A stretch of DNA of 64,000 nt from Sinohyriopsis cumingii (taxonomy: Eukaryota; Mollusca; Bivalvia; Unionida; Unionidae). Below the pieces are notes generated by a model. It saw nothing but the letters and a program-made list of their open reading frames with translations, made no database searches and was not told the origin of the DNA. The DNA lies in assembly GCA_028554795.2 (NCBI GenBank), contig CM068831.1:67369982-67433981 (forward strand). The letters are read 5' to 3'. The position numbers and the translations under genes are program-made. This document shows, piece after piece, positions 1 through 12,500 of the stretch (the first letter of the stretch is position 1; each line of letters starts with the position of its first letter).

Positions 1-1639
1 TTCTGTCGCCTTTAATTGCATTAAAGCTAGCACTTAATGCATATTGTTAACCACTTGAGTGCACCTGTATCTATTATAAACCTTCTTTCCAAATAATTGA
101 AATGTTTCCTCGTTCGAATCCTAGTGTTGTTTATTTCGTCAATACTATTATCATGCACCACGCTGATATTAAGAAACGAAATCCCGATCATTTGCACGTG
201 GCTTAGACTGCATAGTTTATGTTTTGTACTATTCTTTGAATGCAACATCTTATATCGTTTGGATTTCATCAATCCAGTCTAAAACGAATCCACAGTTTGC
301 ATGTCAATTTCATAGATCGTAGCATGAATTCATTCACCTTCATTTCTTTAACTGTTCTATTTTTTCAAAGTCTCTTTTTCTGCTGCCTTGGAATTGTGTT
401 GTTGTTGGCGTTTGCTACAATATTGTTTTTTCCAGGCCAGTAATTTCTATGCTGAAATCATTCATCTCTTTCCATAACTTGATTCTTTTGTTCAAGTTGG
501 GATTAAAAGGGTCAGCATTTTCCGATATTTTGGAATTCCATTTTTATAATTATTTCTTCGACAAGAACATAAATCTATGTTTATTTTCGATTCCATGGGT
601 TATATATCATCGAAGGTAAAGCAGATCTTCTAATGATTGTCTTGTCTATTCAACGACATGAAAAGTAGTCGATACAGTTCTGAATTTCTATCTAGACACA
701 TCAACAGCTTCAAAAATTGTTCTGCTCTAGTGGATCTCTTTCTACAGTCATGGAATTTTGGAGGCTTCTCTTGTCATTCTATTAAATAATGATTATTTGT
801 AATTTATTGTTAACTTGTTCCATTTATCTCTTGATGTTTTTTAAATCGTTCACTCTAAACTAGTAGTAAGTAAACTAATGAAGTAGTAAATTCAAGGGCA
901 TGGTTTATTGGGGGTTTTTGTTATTGCTGTTGAAAGTGAGGTAATCATGTAGTGAGGTAAAGGACGATCTGATTTGTTTCTTTATTTTACCCTAAAAAAT
1001 ACGGAATGTGGTTCTTTTGTTAGGTATATTAAATTGTGGTGGCTTTGCTTTGTTTATGATACAGTAGTGAGGAAGGTAGTCAAATATAATTTGTGGGGGT
1101 TTGCTGGGTAGGATGTGGCTGGATTGGGGTATTTTTTTTAAAAAATCAAGTGACTCATTTGGGTAATGTGTAGTAGAATTAACCAAATAAAAATAAAATA
1201 ATAGGACTGTGTTTTCATGGTATCATTTATGATTCTAATAATTACGTTGCTTCATGTTTATTTGTAGCACGGTGACCATCGTAGTTCTTTTAGATTTAAA
1301 ACATTTATACCACTCAAACAATTGCTTCCAAATAAGGTTTAAAATCAAGAAAGCAGAAATAAAATAATCATTTGCACACTAGTTTCCTCCAGAATCAACT
1401 GTAATTAAATCCTATGTAAATTCATATGCTACACTTATTCCTACAGTGACGAAACTATTTCTGTCACCAACATCATTGGCACTTTGAGCTACGTTTGATA
1501 ATAAAACATCTTTCAACATGTAACTTATCTGATTACCTTACATAAAATTTCCATGACAACAGGACCTGTAACGAGAACTCTCCATGAAATAGATGTAGAC
1601 CAACGTTCTATTCCCGATAACGCCACACGAACACGACCG

Positions 1640-1810
1640 AAGTGGCCTTAGTGTTTAGTATTATTTCTACACTCACCCCATCAAGAAAAATTACGTCCAA
1701 TGCACTTGTGATATTCTTCACTGAGCGAGGAATTGACATCCAACGAGATTCCCAAATGTTCACAAGGTCTACATATGCAGATGATAGAATCTGAATAACA
1801 GAGCGAAACA
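1640..1810 (+). mobile_element. Possible LINE reverse-transcriptase scrap (YADD-like)
   Basis: On the plus strand a short frame reads ALVIFFTERGIDIQ and then TYADDRI. The spacing is like the block before the YADD catalytic motif in L1- or CR1-type reverse transcriptases. The equivalent positions in B (about 18960-19140), C (about 39340-39450) and D (about 53060-53230) keep the same pattern, and D reads AYADDKI. The match is short and may be chance in AT-rich DNA. I treat it as a weak lead only. Confidence 0.25.
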
Positions 1811-2974
1811 TACTTTTTTATTTGTCGTGTGCATGGCCAATATAAGACATGATTCATACACAATGCACTGTTGCATAAATGCCTCAATATGTGAATCAAT
1901 AATGGCTATACAAATGTGCACATAAATCCTCGGAGATGGACAGACAGAAATTAAACTCTACAGCGAGAGACGATAATCTAAGCTGGAATGCATTATCAGC
2001 ATATTTACCTAGGTGTCTCAGAGTTCTTAAATCTTCATTTTTGTGTAATTGAAGTAATTGGTACATACCTGGTTTCTGCCAGTATTAACTATCAAAATAA
2101 ATTAAAATGAAATATGTATTTTAGTCTCTGGTTACAAAACAATAAAAGACAAGATATATGGACTGAATTAGGATAATGCCATATCTCCAAGACCGTGAAG
2201 TCAATAAAACAGTTATCACACTGAAATCCCAGTTTTTACAATTCTTTCTTTTAAAATCTTTAAGCATTAATTGTTATATTTTTTAACAATTTAATTATTT
2301 GTGTTTAGCAATTTGAACCATCCTTAAAGAGCATGTGGGCCCAACTATCCATTTTCAAGCATATTCTTGGCAGGATACATAACATATAGTATCGACATGC
2401 ATTATTTGCTATGTACCCGTCATATACTACCTAGTTTAAAAACCCCAAATATCACGGCCATAAGACAATATTGGAGATGCGAATAATCAAATAAATTAAC
2501 CATTATATTCACCAGACATTCTAGAATGTTAGTATTATTCAGAAGTAATGTGGCGCACACCTCTGCTCTTGCAAAGTCTGTATACCCTTAAGTCGGAGAG
2601 GCATTGATCATTTTTCAAAATGAAATAACAAAACCAGTAGCTTCATGTTTGCAATTACTTCCTCTGATAGTACTGTTGACGTGTCACATATACAAAAACC
2701 ACTCACTTCGTATCAATCAAATCAGTTGCTATAACTCTGTAAACTAAATTGACTTAAAAATTATGTAATGATCTCATTTCCTTTACAATTTGTACAGTAA
2801 CTTTCTTTTGGGGACTTTTATTTATCTCTAAGCACCTACCGTTGCTTAATTGACAAAGAACCACATAGATAATGTTCGTGTCAGTAATGTATTCCATATC
2901 AGAGTGAGCCATATATCAAATTATATTATTCTTGCTGTACAAGCAATAGCTAAATTTAGGTAACCAATGAAATA

Positions 2975-3305
2975 TGCAGAAAGTCTTGTATGCAGTCAGC
3001 TATGGGGTCCTATGACAAATTTCGATTTCCCAGATAAATTCATCGTGATAGTTCGGGAATTCCATCATGTCATGCACGCTCGTGTCATAGATCAGGAATA
3101 GTCATCTGAATCAATACATATCACCAATGGAGTCAAGCAAGGTTGTGTGTTCGCCCCAATCCTGTTGAACAAGTGACAATCGAAGAGGCATGAAAGAATC
3201 CCGGAACTGAATTGATCAATCTATCACAACCTTCACATGTTTCCAAGTGTAACACAATCTGTAAATAGCACACATTGACCTGATCTCACGTATTTACTGA
3301 CTTCC
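2975..3305 (+). mobile_element. LINE remnant, unit A (internally deleted)
   Basis: Two pieces of a non-LTR retrotransposon lie side by side. The first contains FPDKFIVIVREFHHVMHARV and TNGVKQGCVLAP, the classic stretch before the catalytic region of LINE reverse transcriptases. The second is the extreme C-terminal end, a decayed zinc-knuckle followed by DLISR. The roughly 750 bp between them, still present in B and D, is missing here. The insertion predates the tandem duplication because the same remnant sits at the same place in all four units. I did not assign a clade. Confidence 0.75.
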
Positions 3306-4616
3306 AACCAGTTACTGATATCTGTATAACTTACCACTGTGCATGAAAACTGCAAAAAGCGTAAGTGACTTGTTATTGCTACTTTATAAGTAATAATTGG
3401 CCTCGCGACCATTTGTAAAAGTAACTTGAATTGAAAGCAGTAAGGTTAATTGTTTCTTTCACTATATTCAGCACAACGTACTCTTGGGATAATACAGGAA
3501 TTTTCCATTCAGTAATACACCTTGGTACAAATTAATTTGGATCTAGGTTTGTCTTCGCATAAAGGTTTTTGAAGGCTAGTTCTATCACACAATCTTTACT
3601 TATTACATGTTGTTCAAATTGTGGACGGTATCAAATCATCACTATATCACACATTTCAAAAATGTGTTCATTCTTTATTTGTAGCTTCTTCTTGGAATCT
3701 TTACTTTTTTGTTCCTCCTTAAATTTCAGAATAAGCCATAGATTTTGATGTCTAACAAATCAACATTCCTGCAATAAAAAGAAAGTCTTTTAAAGGGAAG
3801 GTATTCAGTCCATACGCTCTCAGTAAGACATGAAGTGAACACTTAAGATATTGTAAAAAAAATTCCTTAAACGGACAAAGTAACATAATACTATTGTGAC
3901 GTTCTAGAATGCTGTAGTTTTGAGGAATATGGAAAAGTAGTATTATACGGAAGCCAAGTTCATATCATATTTGGTTATAAATACATGGGACTAAACTTCT
4001 CTCGTACAGTTATTTGGAAAATAGTAAAGGAAGAATACCCATTACACGCAAAGTGTCCACAAACATGGATTATTGTGTACAATACATTAGGCATATTTGA
4101 ACTGTTATTAATATGATCGCATTCGTATTCATAGATGCCACTGATATTTGGCAACAATATTCATAAGCAATTGAAAACGTAAATGGTAAGAGTTTTACTA
4201 GATATGGAATCTTCCTAGAGAACACGCATGCTGCCACAAGGAGAATACTAGCCAAGTACGTCTGTATTTTACCTATTACTGTAAATTAATACTGGATTAT
4301 GTTGGATTGTAATTTATATCCATGGCAATGATATGAACACTGAAAATAACTCGATGAACCAGGTAAGTCAAAATGTGTTACAAATTTTAATAGCATACAC
4401 TTCCCATATGTTTTGGGTTATAATAGGTACGTATAGGCTGTAGGTGATGACAAAGTTGTCCTATTTTACCTATTACTGTAAATGTAGTATTTACCATCTG
4501 AAAATATCATAAAGACAATTTCATTCAGAAATGGAATTCAACCGTAATCAAATAAAATAAAGCATCCCACTACAGTTGCATTACACGTAGCCATTGGGTA
4601 ACCAACGCATCTCTTA

Positions 4617-4836
4617 ATGGCTTTAGAGTGGCATATATACTCAGCATTGTGTGCATGTGAGTGTGAGACAGAAGGCAAATATCATGTTTCACAATGCCCA
4701 TTTTATTCAGATCGTGAAAACAGATTCCCCACAGGGATTTTCTCAGACGAATTCAGGCGTAATATCTCAACTTGTACCATATGTCATCTCAGCATCTCAG
4801 AGAAGAGCTTCAATCGAAATATCATTCACTAATTAG
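4617..4836 (+). other. Possible LINE C-terminal scrap (Cys-rich tail)
   Basis: A 71-codon frame contains CACECETEGKYHVSQCPFYS. This resembles the C-x-C ... YHxxxxCPFYxD tail of many invertebrate LINE polyproteins. The segment recurs in B (about 22912-23140) and D (about 57040-57260), and in partial form three times in C (around 43700 and 44620). The frame is not preserved in all copies, so it is a relic if the identification is right. Confidence 0.3.
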
Positions 4837-5927
4837 TACTTTTCACACCATATTTCTTTCACCCGTATGTGATATATATTTGATATTTTTCCAATGTCGT
4901 CTTGAAAAGTATTTATACTATGGATTCTTCATTTTCTCGCTTTTTCGTTTCACTGTTACAATTGTGACTGTTGAACCATTGTTATGCAAGTGTAGGTTTA
5001 TGCTCCACATTTCCAAAACTCCCATATCATGGACATTGCAATAGATAACATCATCAGCAGTATTCATATACTCAAAATATTAGCAGCCGGTATCTTTGTC
5101 ATTCATAACTTATTTTCGCTTCTAGTGAATGGATAACAAAATGACCATTATGATTGCAATGCCTCAATCACAATGCATGTCAAAAATGATGCATACGAGA
5201 TAAAACTATGAAAGAGCTCACCAGCAGAAGATGGAGATTTTAACTATTCACGTTTGGTTTTGATTATATTATGAGCCCAAAGTTGATGATATTACGTGTC
5301 CAAATAAGGCAGAAAAGAATGAGGCGACAAGTTGTATTTCCAAACCTAGTTAATATTTTTCCCCATCATTTATCTTATAACACTAAATGTTGCCTCTTGT
5401 GAAGTTCACAGTCTCTTTCCAAGCTCCATATTTCACTCCAAATCTAATGTATTTAAATACCAGTGATCTAGTATGGAACTTAATATTATATAACAAACAA
5501 AATGTCATCCAAAGTAGTTTAGGAAGGCTAAGAGATAGTACATATAGCTCTGTAGGTTTCGTTTCTATGAAAATATGAAATTATTAATTCTGGTGTATAT
5601 TGAACTAGTTTTTCGCCGCAGTGTTTAGTTATGTTATTTCTGTATGCCAGAACTTAATTTCCTATTTGAGTATCACTATATTCGTAGTGAGGTTAATTTG
5701 TACAACTCACTGTGTTAGTTGGGCTGTAATTCGTCTCATTGGAGAAAAAAATACTTTCTCGTCTAGAACAATAGTTATATTTTATGCTGACAAAGTCTAT
5801 TCGGACGAATTTATAGTGGATTGTTTACATCCGTCTTATCATTCTTACTCAGTGAAATCAATGCCTTGAACTGGATAATTGTTATTCAAGCAACACCCCC
5901 TTTTTGTGTATTCCCACTTATGTTTCT

Positions 5928-5935
5928 TATAAATA
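5928..5935 (+). promoter_or_regulatory. TATA box of FReD gene A
   Basis: TATAAATA lies 61 bp upstream of the first ATG, which places a start site near 5958 and leaves a short leader. The same position reads TATACATA in unit B (24245-24252) and AATAAATA in unit D (about 58352-58359). Only copy A keeps the canonical box. Confidence 0.55.
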
Positions 5936-5996
5936 TGGACAGCCCTCTTAAACATTTCCACATCTCGCTATACCCTAGAAAAATCCTTAACTGAGA

Positions 5997-6785
5997 ATGT
6001 TTTGTTCAGTGTTCTTTACCATGACAATGGTTCGCTTATTCTTCGCTTTCCTGACGTTCTCTAAATTGCTTACAAGCGGACATCCTCAAATTAATTGCGG
6101 AAACGTCACTTCATCTATATGCCAAAATGTCTCTTTTGGAAAACCAATTGACTGCCAGGACATTTACCAGATGGGTTTTACAAAGACTGGAGGCTACATT
6201 ATTTATCCCAAAGGACATACTAATGGTATCTACGTTCGATGTGACATGCGTACAGCCGGTGGAAGATGGACTGTCATTCAGAGAAGAATCAGCGGAGATG
6301 TTGATTTCTTTCGTGAGTGGATTGATTATAAAGAGGGTTTTGGTGATCCAAATGGAAACATGTGGCTCGGAAATGACAATATACATGACCTCACGGCTCA
6401 GGCCGATTACCAGCTGCATATAAACATGGCTGTTTCAAATACAAATACCAGCTTTGCCATGTATGATACTTTCTCGGTTGGAGACGAAAGTAGTGGATAT
6501 CGTCTCATCATAAAAGGCTACAGTGGAACAGCAGGCGACTCTTTATCTTATCATTCTGATATGAAATTTAGCACCAAAGATTGGGACAACGACAAAACCA
6601 ATTCAACAAATTGTGCCAGTGTTTGCAAATCCGGTTGGTGGTACAATACTTGCCATACTTCAAACTTAAATGGAATCTACGGATCCACCAATCATGCAGA
6701 AGGAATAAATTGGTATACATATGCCGGATATCAAACATCCATGATAAATGCAGACATGAAAATAAGGAGAAAAGTTTCACAGTAA
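5997..6785 (+). CDS. Secreted fibrinogen-related (FReD) lectin, copy A
   Basis: This is a single-exon gene of 262 codons. An N-terminal hydrophobic stretch (residues about 12-27) acts as a signal peptide. Met9 has the better start context (ACCATG) and may be the real start. A full fibrinogen C-terminal domain follows, about residues 50-260. Family landmarks are all present: DC at 52-53, IYVRCDMRTAGGRWTVIQRR at 78-97, WLGNDNIH at 123-130, GYSGTAGD at 174-181, the calcium-site region FSTKDWDND at 191-199, Cys206/Cys219 around GWWY, NLNGIYG at 223-229 and DMKIRR at 253-258. There is no collagen stalk or coiled coil between signal and domain. Such proteins are soluble recognition lectins of the ficolin/FREP type that bind acetylated or other glycans in molluscan immunity. 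The actual ligand is unknown. Residue 46 is Ser where B and D have Cys. The gene looks intact and expressible. Confidence 0.93.
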   Translation: MFCSVFFTMTMVRLFFAFLTFSKLLTSGHPQINCGNVTSSICQNVSFGKPIDCQDIYQMGFTKTGGYIIYPKGHTNGIYVRCDMRTAGGRWTVIQRRISGDVDFFREWIDYKEGFGDPNGNMWLGNDNIHDLTAQADYQLHINMAVSNTNTSFAMYDTFSVGDESSGYRLIIKGYSGTAGDSLSYHSDMKFSTKDWDNDKTNSTNCASVCKSGWWYNTCHTSNLNGIYGSTNHAEGINWYTYAGYQTSMINADMKIRRKVSQ

Positions 6786-6816
6786 GAATGATACAAAATT
6801 ATAAAGATGTCGCGGG

Positions 6817-6822
6817 AATAAA
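6817..6822 (+). terminator. Polyadenylation signal of FReD gene A
   Basis: AATAAA lies 32 bp past the stop codon. It is conserved at 25134-25139 in B and 59241-59246 in D, so the 3' UTR is very short in all copies. Confidence 0.55.
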
Positions 6823-7400
6823 AAATATTTGTACAAATAGGGTAAAGCAAAAAATAATGGTTCATATTGATTCGTGTTAATTGCGACTTTCGCAATAGAC
6901 CGCTTTAGTTATTTCAATATTCCTTTTTCATAAAGGGACGCAGTTATGATCAATTTATAGAACCTTTTAATTTTGCTGTCCCTATTGCATTTGAAACGGA
7001 TGCAGTTGTAATTCCTTTGTTTGTCTGAATGGAGATAGTTTAAAATTAATATGTATATTTTATTGAAAGCATGATACTACATTTATATTTTGTTTGTTTT
7101 GTTTTCTTATTATTATTCCCAAATTTCAATTTCACTATTTTGATGCTAATAGCAATAAACAGAACATGCCTTACATTTACAATAGCAAACAAAATCCAGG
7201 TTCCCTCCCCTCCCATACCGACTTAACGGATTGATCAAATGTTATAGAAACGTTTTGCATATTAATATATCTATATCAATTATTATCGCAAGTTGAAACT
7301 CTTTCTGAATGGCAACGAAATTCCCTGTTCTAATAATTGGTTTACACATGCATGAAAACGTACAATCGTGAGTCCACGATCCGAATAAGAATAATATATG

Positions 7401-7521
<121 letters not shown>

Positions 7522-8247
7522 CAACAAGCACCTTCCTTAGCATCTCAGTTAAAAATATTGTTATGTATTGCAAAATGTGGCAAAATATTACATTTTAAGG
7601 AATGATAAAAGATAATATTCATCCATATGTTCTGTGCTGCATAAGTATGGGTGTAAAACATTGTTTCGTACAAGCAATAAAGCATGAGCAGCTTAGGTTC
7701 TTTTGTTGGGGAATGGTTGCTGTGTTTAGACTCCTGAGAGTTTTTAAAGGAAAATTAAGAGGACTTAGGAGACAATCGTTTTCCTGGAGTCGAACCTTTC
7801 GATTGATGTCCTTGATTCATTCGGAGCCAGTGACCTTAATTGTAACGTCACAGAAAGTTACTATATTAGGTAAAATCAGACCCATATGACTCTTTGGCAT
7901 ATTCGAGTGCATTGCTAACTGGGAAAATCAACGAAGAATATGTAATACAATATACAAAAAATACCATTTCATCATTTATGAAAGAAGACAAATAAAATAG
8001 AAAAGGAACAAAAAATATGAAAATTATCAAATCCAGAAATAATGTCAAGTACCGGAATATTTACAACGACACTAAAATGCAGTCCAGTATACAACATTGA
8101 TCGTCTTTCTCAGTTAATCAAGATGTTCAAAGTTATAAATTTCACACAAGAATAAATATGTTATTATACCTTGCGCAGATTCTGTATTTAAATCTCCGAA
8201 ATTCCTAAAGTGTCATGAACTTCAGTATCACTGGCTGGGCGCATGCA

Positions 8248-8507
8248 AACTTTCACAGTTGCTATATAAACCTTTTGTTGCACTAACACAGTAATCATAT
8301 TTGTTGCTGTTTTATCTTTTGTAGCAAACAAGTTTTCTTGCATGACGATTGACCCAAATCTAGTAGAACGCCCCAATTGCTTTTACGGTAGCCATATAAA
8401 CCTTTGCTGCACTAGCAGAGTAATCGTATTCGTTGCTGTTTTATCTTCGGAAGCAAAGAAAAGTTCTTACAGGGTGATTTATCCAATATCATGTAGAACA
8501 AACCAAT
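8248..8507. repeat. 130 bp direct duplication inside the inverted FReD relic
   Basis: Two adjacent copies of about 130 bp share the block around TATAAACCTT, CAGTAATC and GTTGCTGTTTTATC. The duplication is also present in units B and D (from about 26490 and 60520), so it is older than the unit duplications. It covers the end of the minus-strand FReD relic. Confidence 0.75.
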
Positions 8508-9560
8508 CGTGAATGGATCCGGAATAATTATTCCATTTCAAATGAATTCACGAGAGTTTCACTTGTTTTTCTACATTTGTCGCCAGACACAGTGATCTAT
8601 GACGCATCATCGGCACGTACTGATGACATTGGCAGTCGATTTCAGGGTTATTCTAAACTGGCATAATCTATATTTGATCCTCTTGTAAATCAATGATTGT
8701 ACTCTATACCACAATTTGCCATCTAAATGTTTAGTATATACGTTATCAGCCCAAGAACGATATTCTCGATCAAAGCTATTGTTGTAAGAGTGCGAAATTT
8801 CACAAACGCATAGTACGCATGTCAGGACCTGTCTCGCCTAAAGAAGTTCTAATATTTTCTACCGATAGAACTTCTATTTATTGAAGATACAAGTAAAGAA
8901 AAATTAATTTAGAACTTCCGTAGGAAACAAAAATCTAAGACTTATAAACAAGGGGAATAAACATGTATACGTATTGATTGCACAAAGAACCGTATTTTAT
9001 ATGTTACATCGGCAATTTTACAACGTATATTTGGCTTGGATTGGTATTTCATGCATGTATACGCAATTGAAGGTCACGTTATGATCCTTCATACCCTAAG
9101 TACAATTTGGTATTATTATTTTTTTATTAAGTAGGCGTAAAGTATCACTGGAGAAATATAATATTTGGCAATATTATAAACAAAATACTTTATTACAAAA
9201 TTTTGTTCTAGATCAGTAATCGATCTGTAGGAGGAGGAATATGGTTCTGAGAACCACGGCCCTTCTTATAATCTATTCAGTCATGAAAGAACTCAACATC
9301 ACTGTTGACGCTTCTTATGAACGAATATCCGTCCTCCACCAGTAGTATCGATGTCACAGCTAGCGTAGATGCCGTTACGATCCCACGGTGGATAAATGAA
9401 GTAGACGCCTATCCGGGTAATTCCTATCTCGCACACGTCATATCAGTCTCCTGGTTTTCAAAGCAGACATTGTGCATTGTAGGAGTGGCTCTTTTTGGTT
9501 CTGCCAGTCTTAACAGTTGCACATGCAAGGACAATAGTTTTGTGTATTTCTGCTCAGAAA
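8255..9560 (-). pseudogene. Inverted broken FReD gene, unit A
   Basis: On the minus strand about 9560-9215 reads NVCFENQ, GVYFIYP, DRNGIYASCDIDTTGGG and then a decayed FFHDW-IDY-like segment. This parallels residues 42-117 of the intact gene, with several frameshifts and stops. About 500 bp without visible homology follows. The domain then resumes at about 8690-8255: QFRITL, a DDAS..ITVSG block matching DESSGYRLIIKGYSG, and F-TKD followed by YDYCVS matching the calcium-site and first Cys. The order and orientation of the pieces are right for one decayed gene of a more distant paralogue. The N-terminal part is convincing. The C-terminal part is weaker. Confidence 0.7.
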
Positions 9561-12500
9561 CAATGGTGTTATCAACCGGTTGGAGAGGACAAAACTGTTT
9601 CCTTGTTTCAGTGAATATGACAATGATACGGAATGACCATTCTAGTCGATACTTGAATAGAGTTATTAATCCAAGGCAATATGTATGTTTTATTCTGTTT
9701 CATGTTCATCACAGTTTTCCAACTATAATAAGGATAGTTTTCCAACTATATAAAGGATAGCTGTAAATTTCCTCACTCCAGTAAGATTCGTTTCTCATTC
9801 GTAACTCATTAATTAAGTAGAAGCATAAATTAAGAGAGTTCTGTCATTCAGTTCCGTGTGCATAGTCTAATTAGATGTAGCTGTAAGGTCGCTAAAGCAG
9901 CCATCAACAACTTGGTTTGTCTTCGAAGACCCAATATGACTTTACCATCTTCTTGTCATATAATGACGTTCGTTCAGACAAGTAATTTAAGTTCATCAGC
10001 CTATCGGCACCCCCAATTATGCACCAACATACCTTGATAATTATCTCAAAGACGCATACATTATTTTATGTGGTTGAGATTATGCCACTTGATGCCGTTC
10101 TATTGTTAATACACTTGGAAGTGAAGTTTGTATAGCTCAATGCATGTCAATGACCGCTGAGTACAAGAAAGGGACTGTTATTTTCTCGATTGAATTATGA
10201 CAAGTGTTTAAGAGTCCATTAAGTATATAATCTCAAATCTATCTAGGTAGCTTTTCACCCAGTTTTTATATTTGTTCTTGCTTTGGACGATTTCATCCTT
10301 TTGGTTGGAAAACACAGCGAATTAGTTTAATTGTGATCGTCGTTTGTTTCATATCAAGGACATCATCTTTTGCTTGTTTTAGCTCGGATAGCTCGACGCA
10401 CGTGGTCTATTAAAATGAAGATCGGGTATCTCTCAGATTACGAATGATTATAATTTGTCTGAAAGGAACATTGAGCCCGCCAAGGAAATGCTGCATCTTA
10501 GTTTGAAGGTCTTGAAAGACACTTACAATTATTAATACTTTAGCTGGACCCCGTCTGTAAATCCCTCAACGTTTAAAGATCGTCTGCTAAATTTTATCCA
10601 CATCAAAATTCTTCTTTGTGTACAAAATTGAAGCAGGTATCATTTGAATGGGGGAAGAGTATCATCTCTTTTATACGTATTTCATATGCTTAGCACCTAC
10701 ATCAACAGCCGCGAATAACCATATTTTGTCTGTTACTCACTTGAACTAGGTAATATATTGCTATTTAAATGTATGCAGCAGTGCCCATGCGATTGTTTGA
10801 CAATCAAACTAAGATAGGGGATAAGAAACATTTAAATGCCTCAAGACAATGTTTTCTTTATACTAAGGGAGGTGACGTCATTACAAAAACTTCATTTTAG
10901 TTGGAATAGTTGGCAGCCGTTGATTTGGTTTATACTAAGTTAGGGTTATCTGTGTATCTGACACGTCTACATTACTATTACAGGAACTAATTACGAACTT
11001 AAGGCTACGTTTTGTACTGATTGATTTTAAAAATGACTCATGAATATCTGACTCAGTTTCTTCTTTCAACTCTGATCGAAAAATTATTATCTTTACGAAA
11101 CATTCAGAAAGCTAAAATACTCAAAAGCCCACGAATACCTATCCCTACATAAATATCGCAATCAAATACAGTCTGATATCAAACAGGGATATACTCAGAA
11201 ATTGCAAGAATATGGTCGTGTACCACGGTTATTCAGAATTTACCATATGCGCATGTCCCATTTTGGAACCCTTGGTGGTTGTGATCCCCTTTTTCAGTGT
11301 AAGGTTCACTTCAGCTCCTTGTTAATTGATCAATATCACAAGTATAATGGACCTACCATTATTTTTCGTGGATGGGATGAGTGTGTCAGAATAATAGATA
11401 AAGCTAAGGCCATCCCGTGCAAGGAGAGTTTATGTCACGGTAGGTAATATTGTTAAAGGCGATTTGATCTGGGACGTGTGTGAATCTATGTCAGCAATGG
11501 AGTTATTGGACAACGGTTATTATGAGGTCCTATAGAAAAATATTCCTTTTTGCAAAATATATTCTAAGGCGAATGAGTCAGTTGAATATGAATCTTGTTT
11601 ACTCTTTTCATATTTCCAGCACTGCAATTTCCAAGTTCGGTCCAGAAACTGGTAAAAAAAACAGGTTCTTTTTGGGCTCAATGAATTGACGTCTGCACTA
11701 GCAGACTTGGAGAGAATGCTGTTGATTTTTTAACAGGCGCTTGCACTGGGCCCGTAACTGAATAAAAACAATATTCTCTTTGATCTTTGTTGTAGCATAG
11801 AATTGAAATACATTTAGACATAACTATCTGTATTCTTTTATCTTCAAATATTAACTGTTCATCATCTATTTACTTCAAAGAGAACACAGAACATCAGCTC
11901 CCGGCGTAAGATCCAACGAAAGGTCCTGATCTACGTCGCTCAAAATTACATCACAGTTTACGTAAAAATGTTTATCTAGAATGTGAAACGCCAGGACGTT
12001 TCTTTCCATGTAAAGATATACATGTACGCAAAGATCATAAATATATAAGTAAAGCTTTCGACAGCTCTGTGGTGGTGATGGTGGTGGTGGTGGTGGTGTG
12101 TGTGTGCGTGTGTATTTATCATTATAGATGACAAAATGTTAGTCTCCACAAGTAGTTTCATAACGAATACGTTCTTGTTGAAAGACGTTTAAATATGGAC
12201 AGTAAATCAAGATGACAATGGCGAAGGTGATACATATTGATTTATTTAAGATATCCTGATTTTTAAATAGTGTGATGACATATTTGGCGTTATAGCACCT
12301 CTTGAAAAAGAAAGAAACTATATACGTCACCGTTCTTGAAATGAACATAGAGCAAGCACAATTAATAGAATGGTAAATGAAAGCATATCGAACTTAATGC
12401 AGAACACAAATTCTGCTGCACATCATTCATTTGATTCGTTTGGTAACCAATATTTTGGTAACAAAGATACAAATAATACCAATTTAATTTCTTATTGACA

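Noticed and set aside
1608-1899. Minus-strand frames beginning MFRSVIQILS, similar in A and B
   Set aside because: They are lost in C and D and match no family. The plus strand offers a weak LINE explanation for the conservation.
6111-6419. 102-residue open frame on the minus strand opposite each FReD gene, identical in layout in all three copies
   Set aside because: It is conserved only because the coding core on the plus strand is conserved. It has no start context or domain and is an antisense shadow.
9305-9760. 151-residue plus-strand open frame
   Set aside because: It lies opposite the inverted FReD relic, whose minus-strand reading has clear family motifs. In B and D the plus frame is broken. 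It is a shadow.
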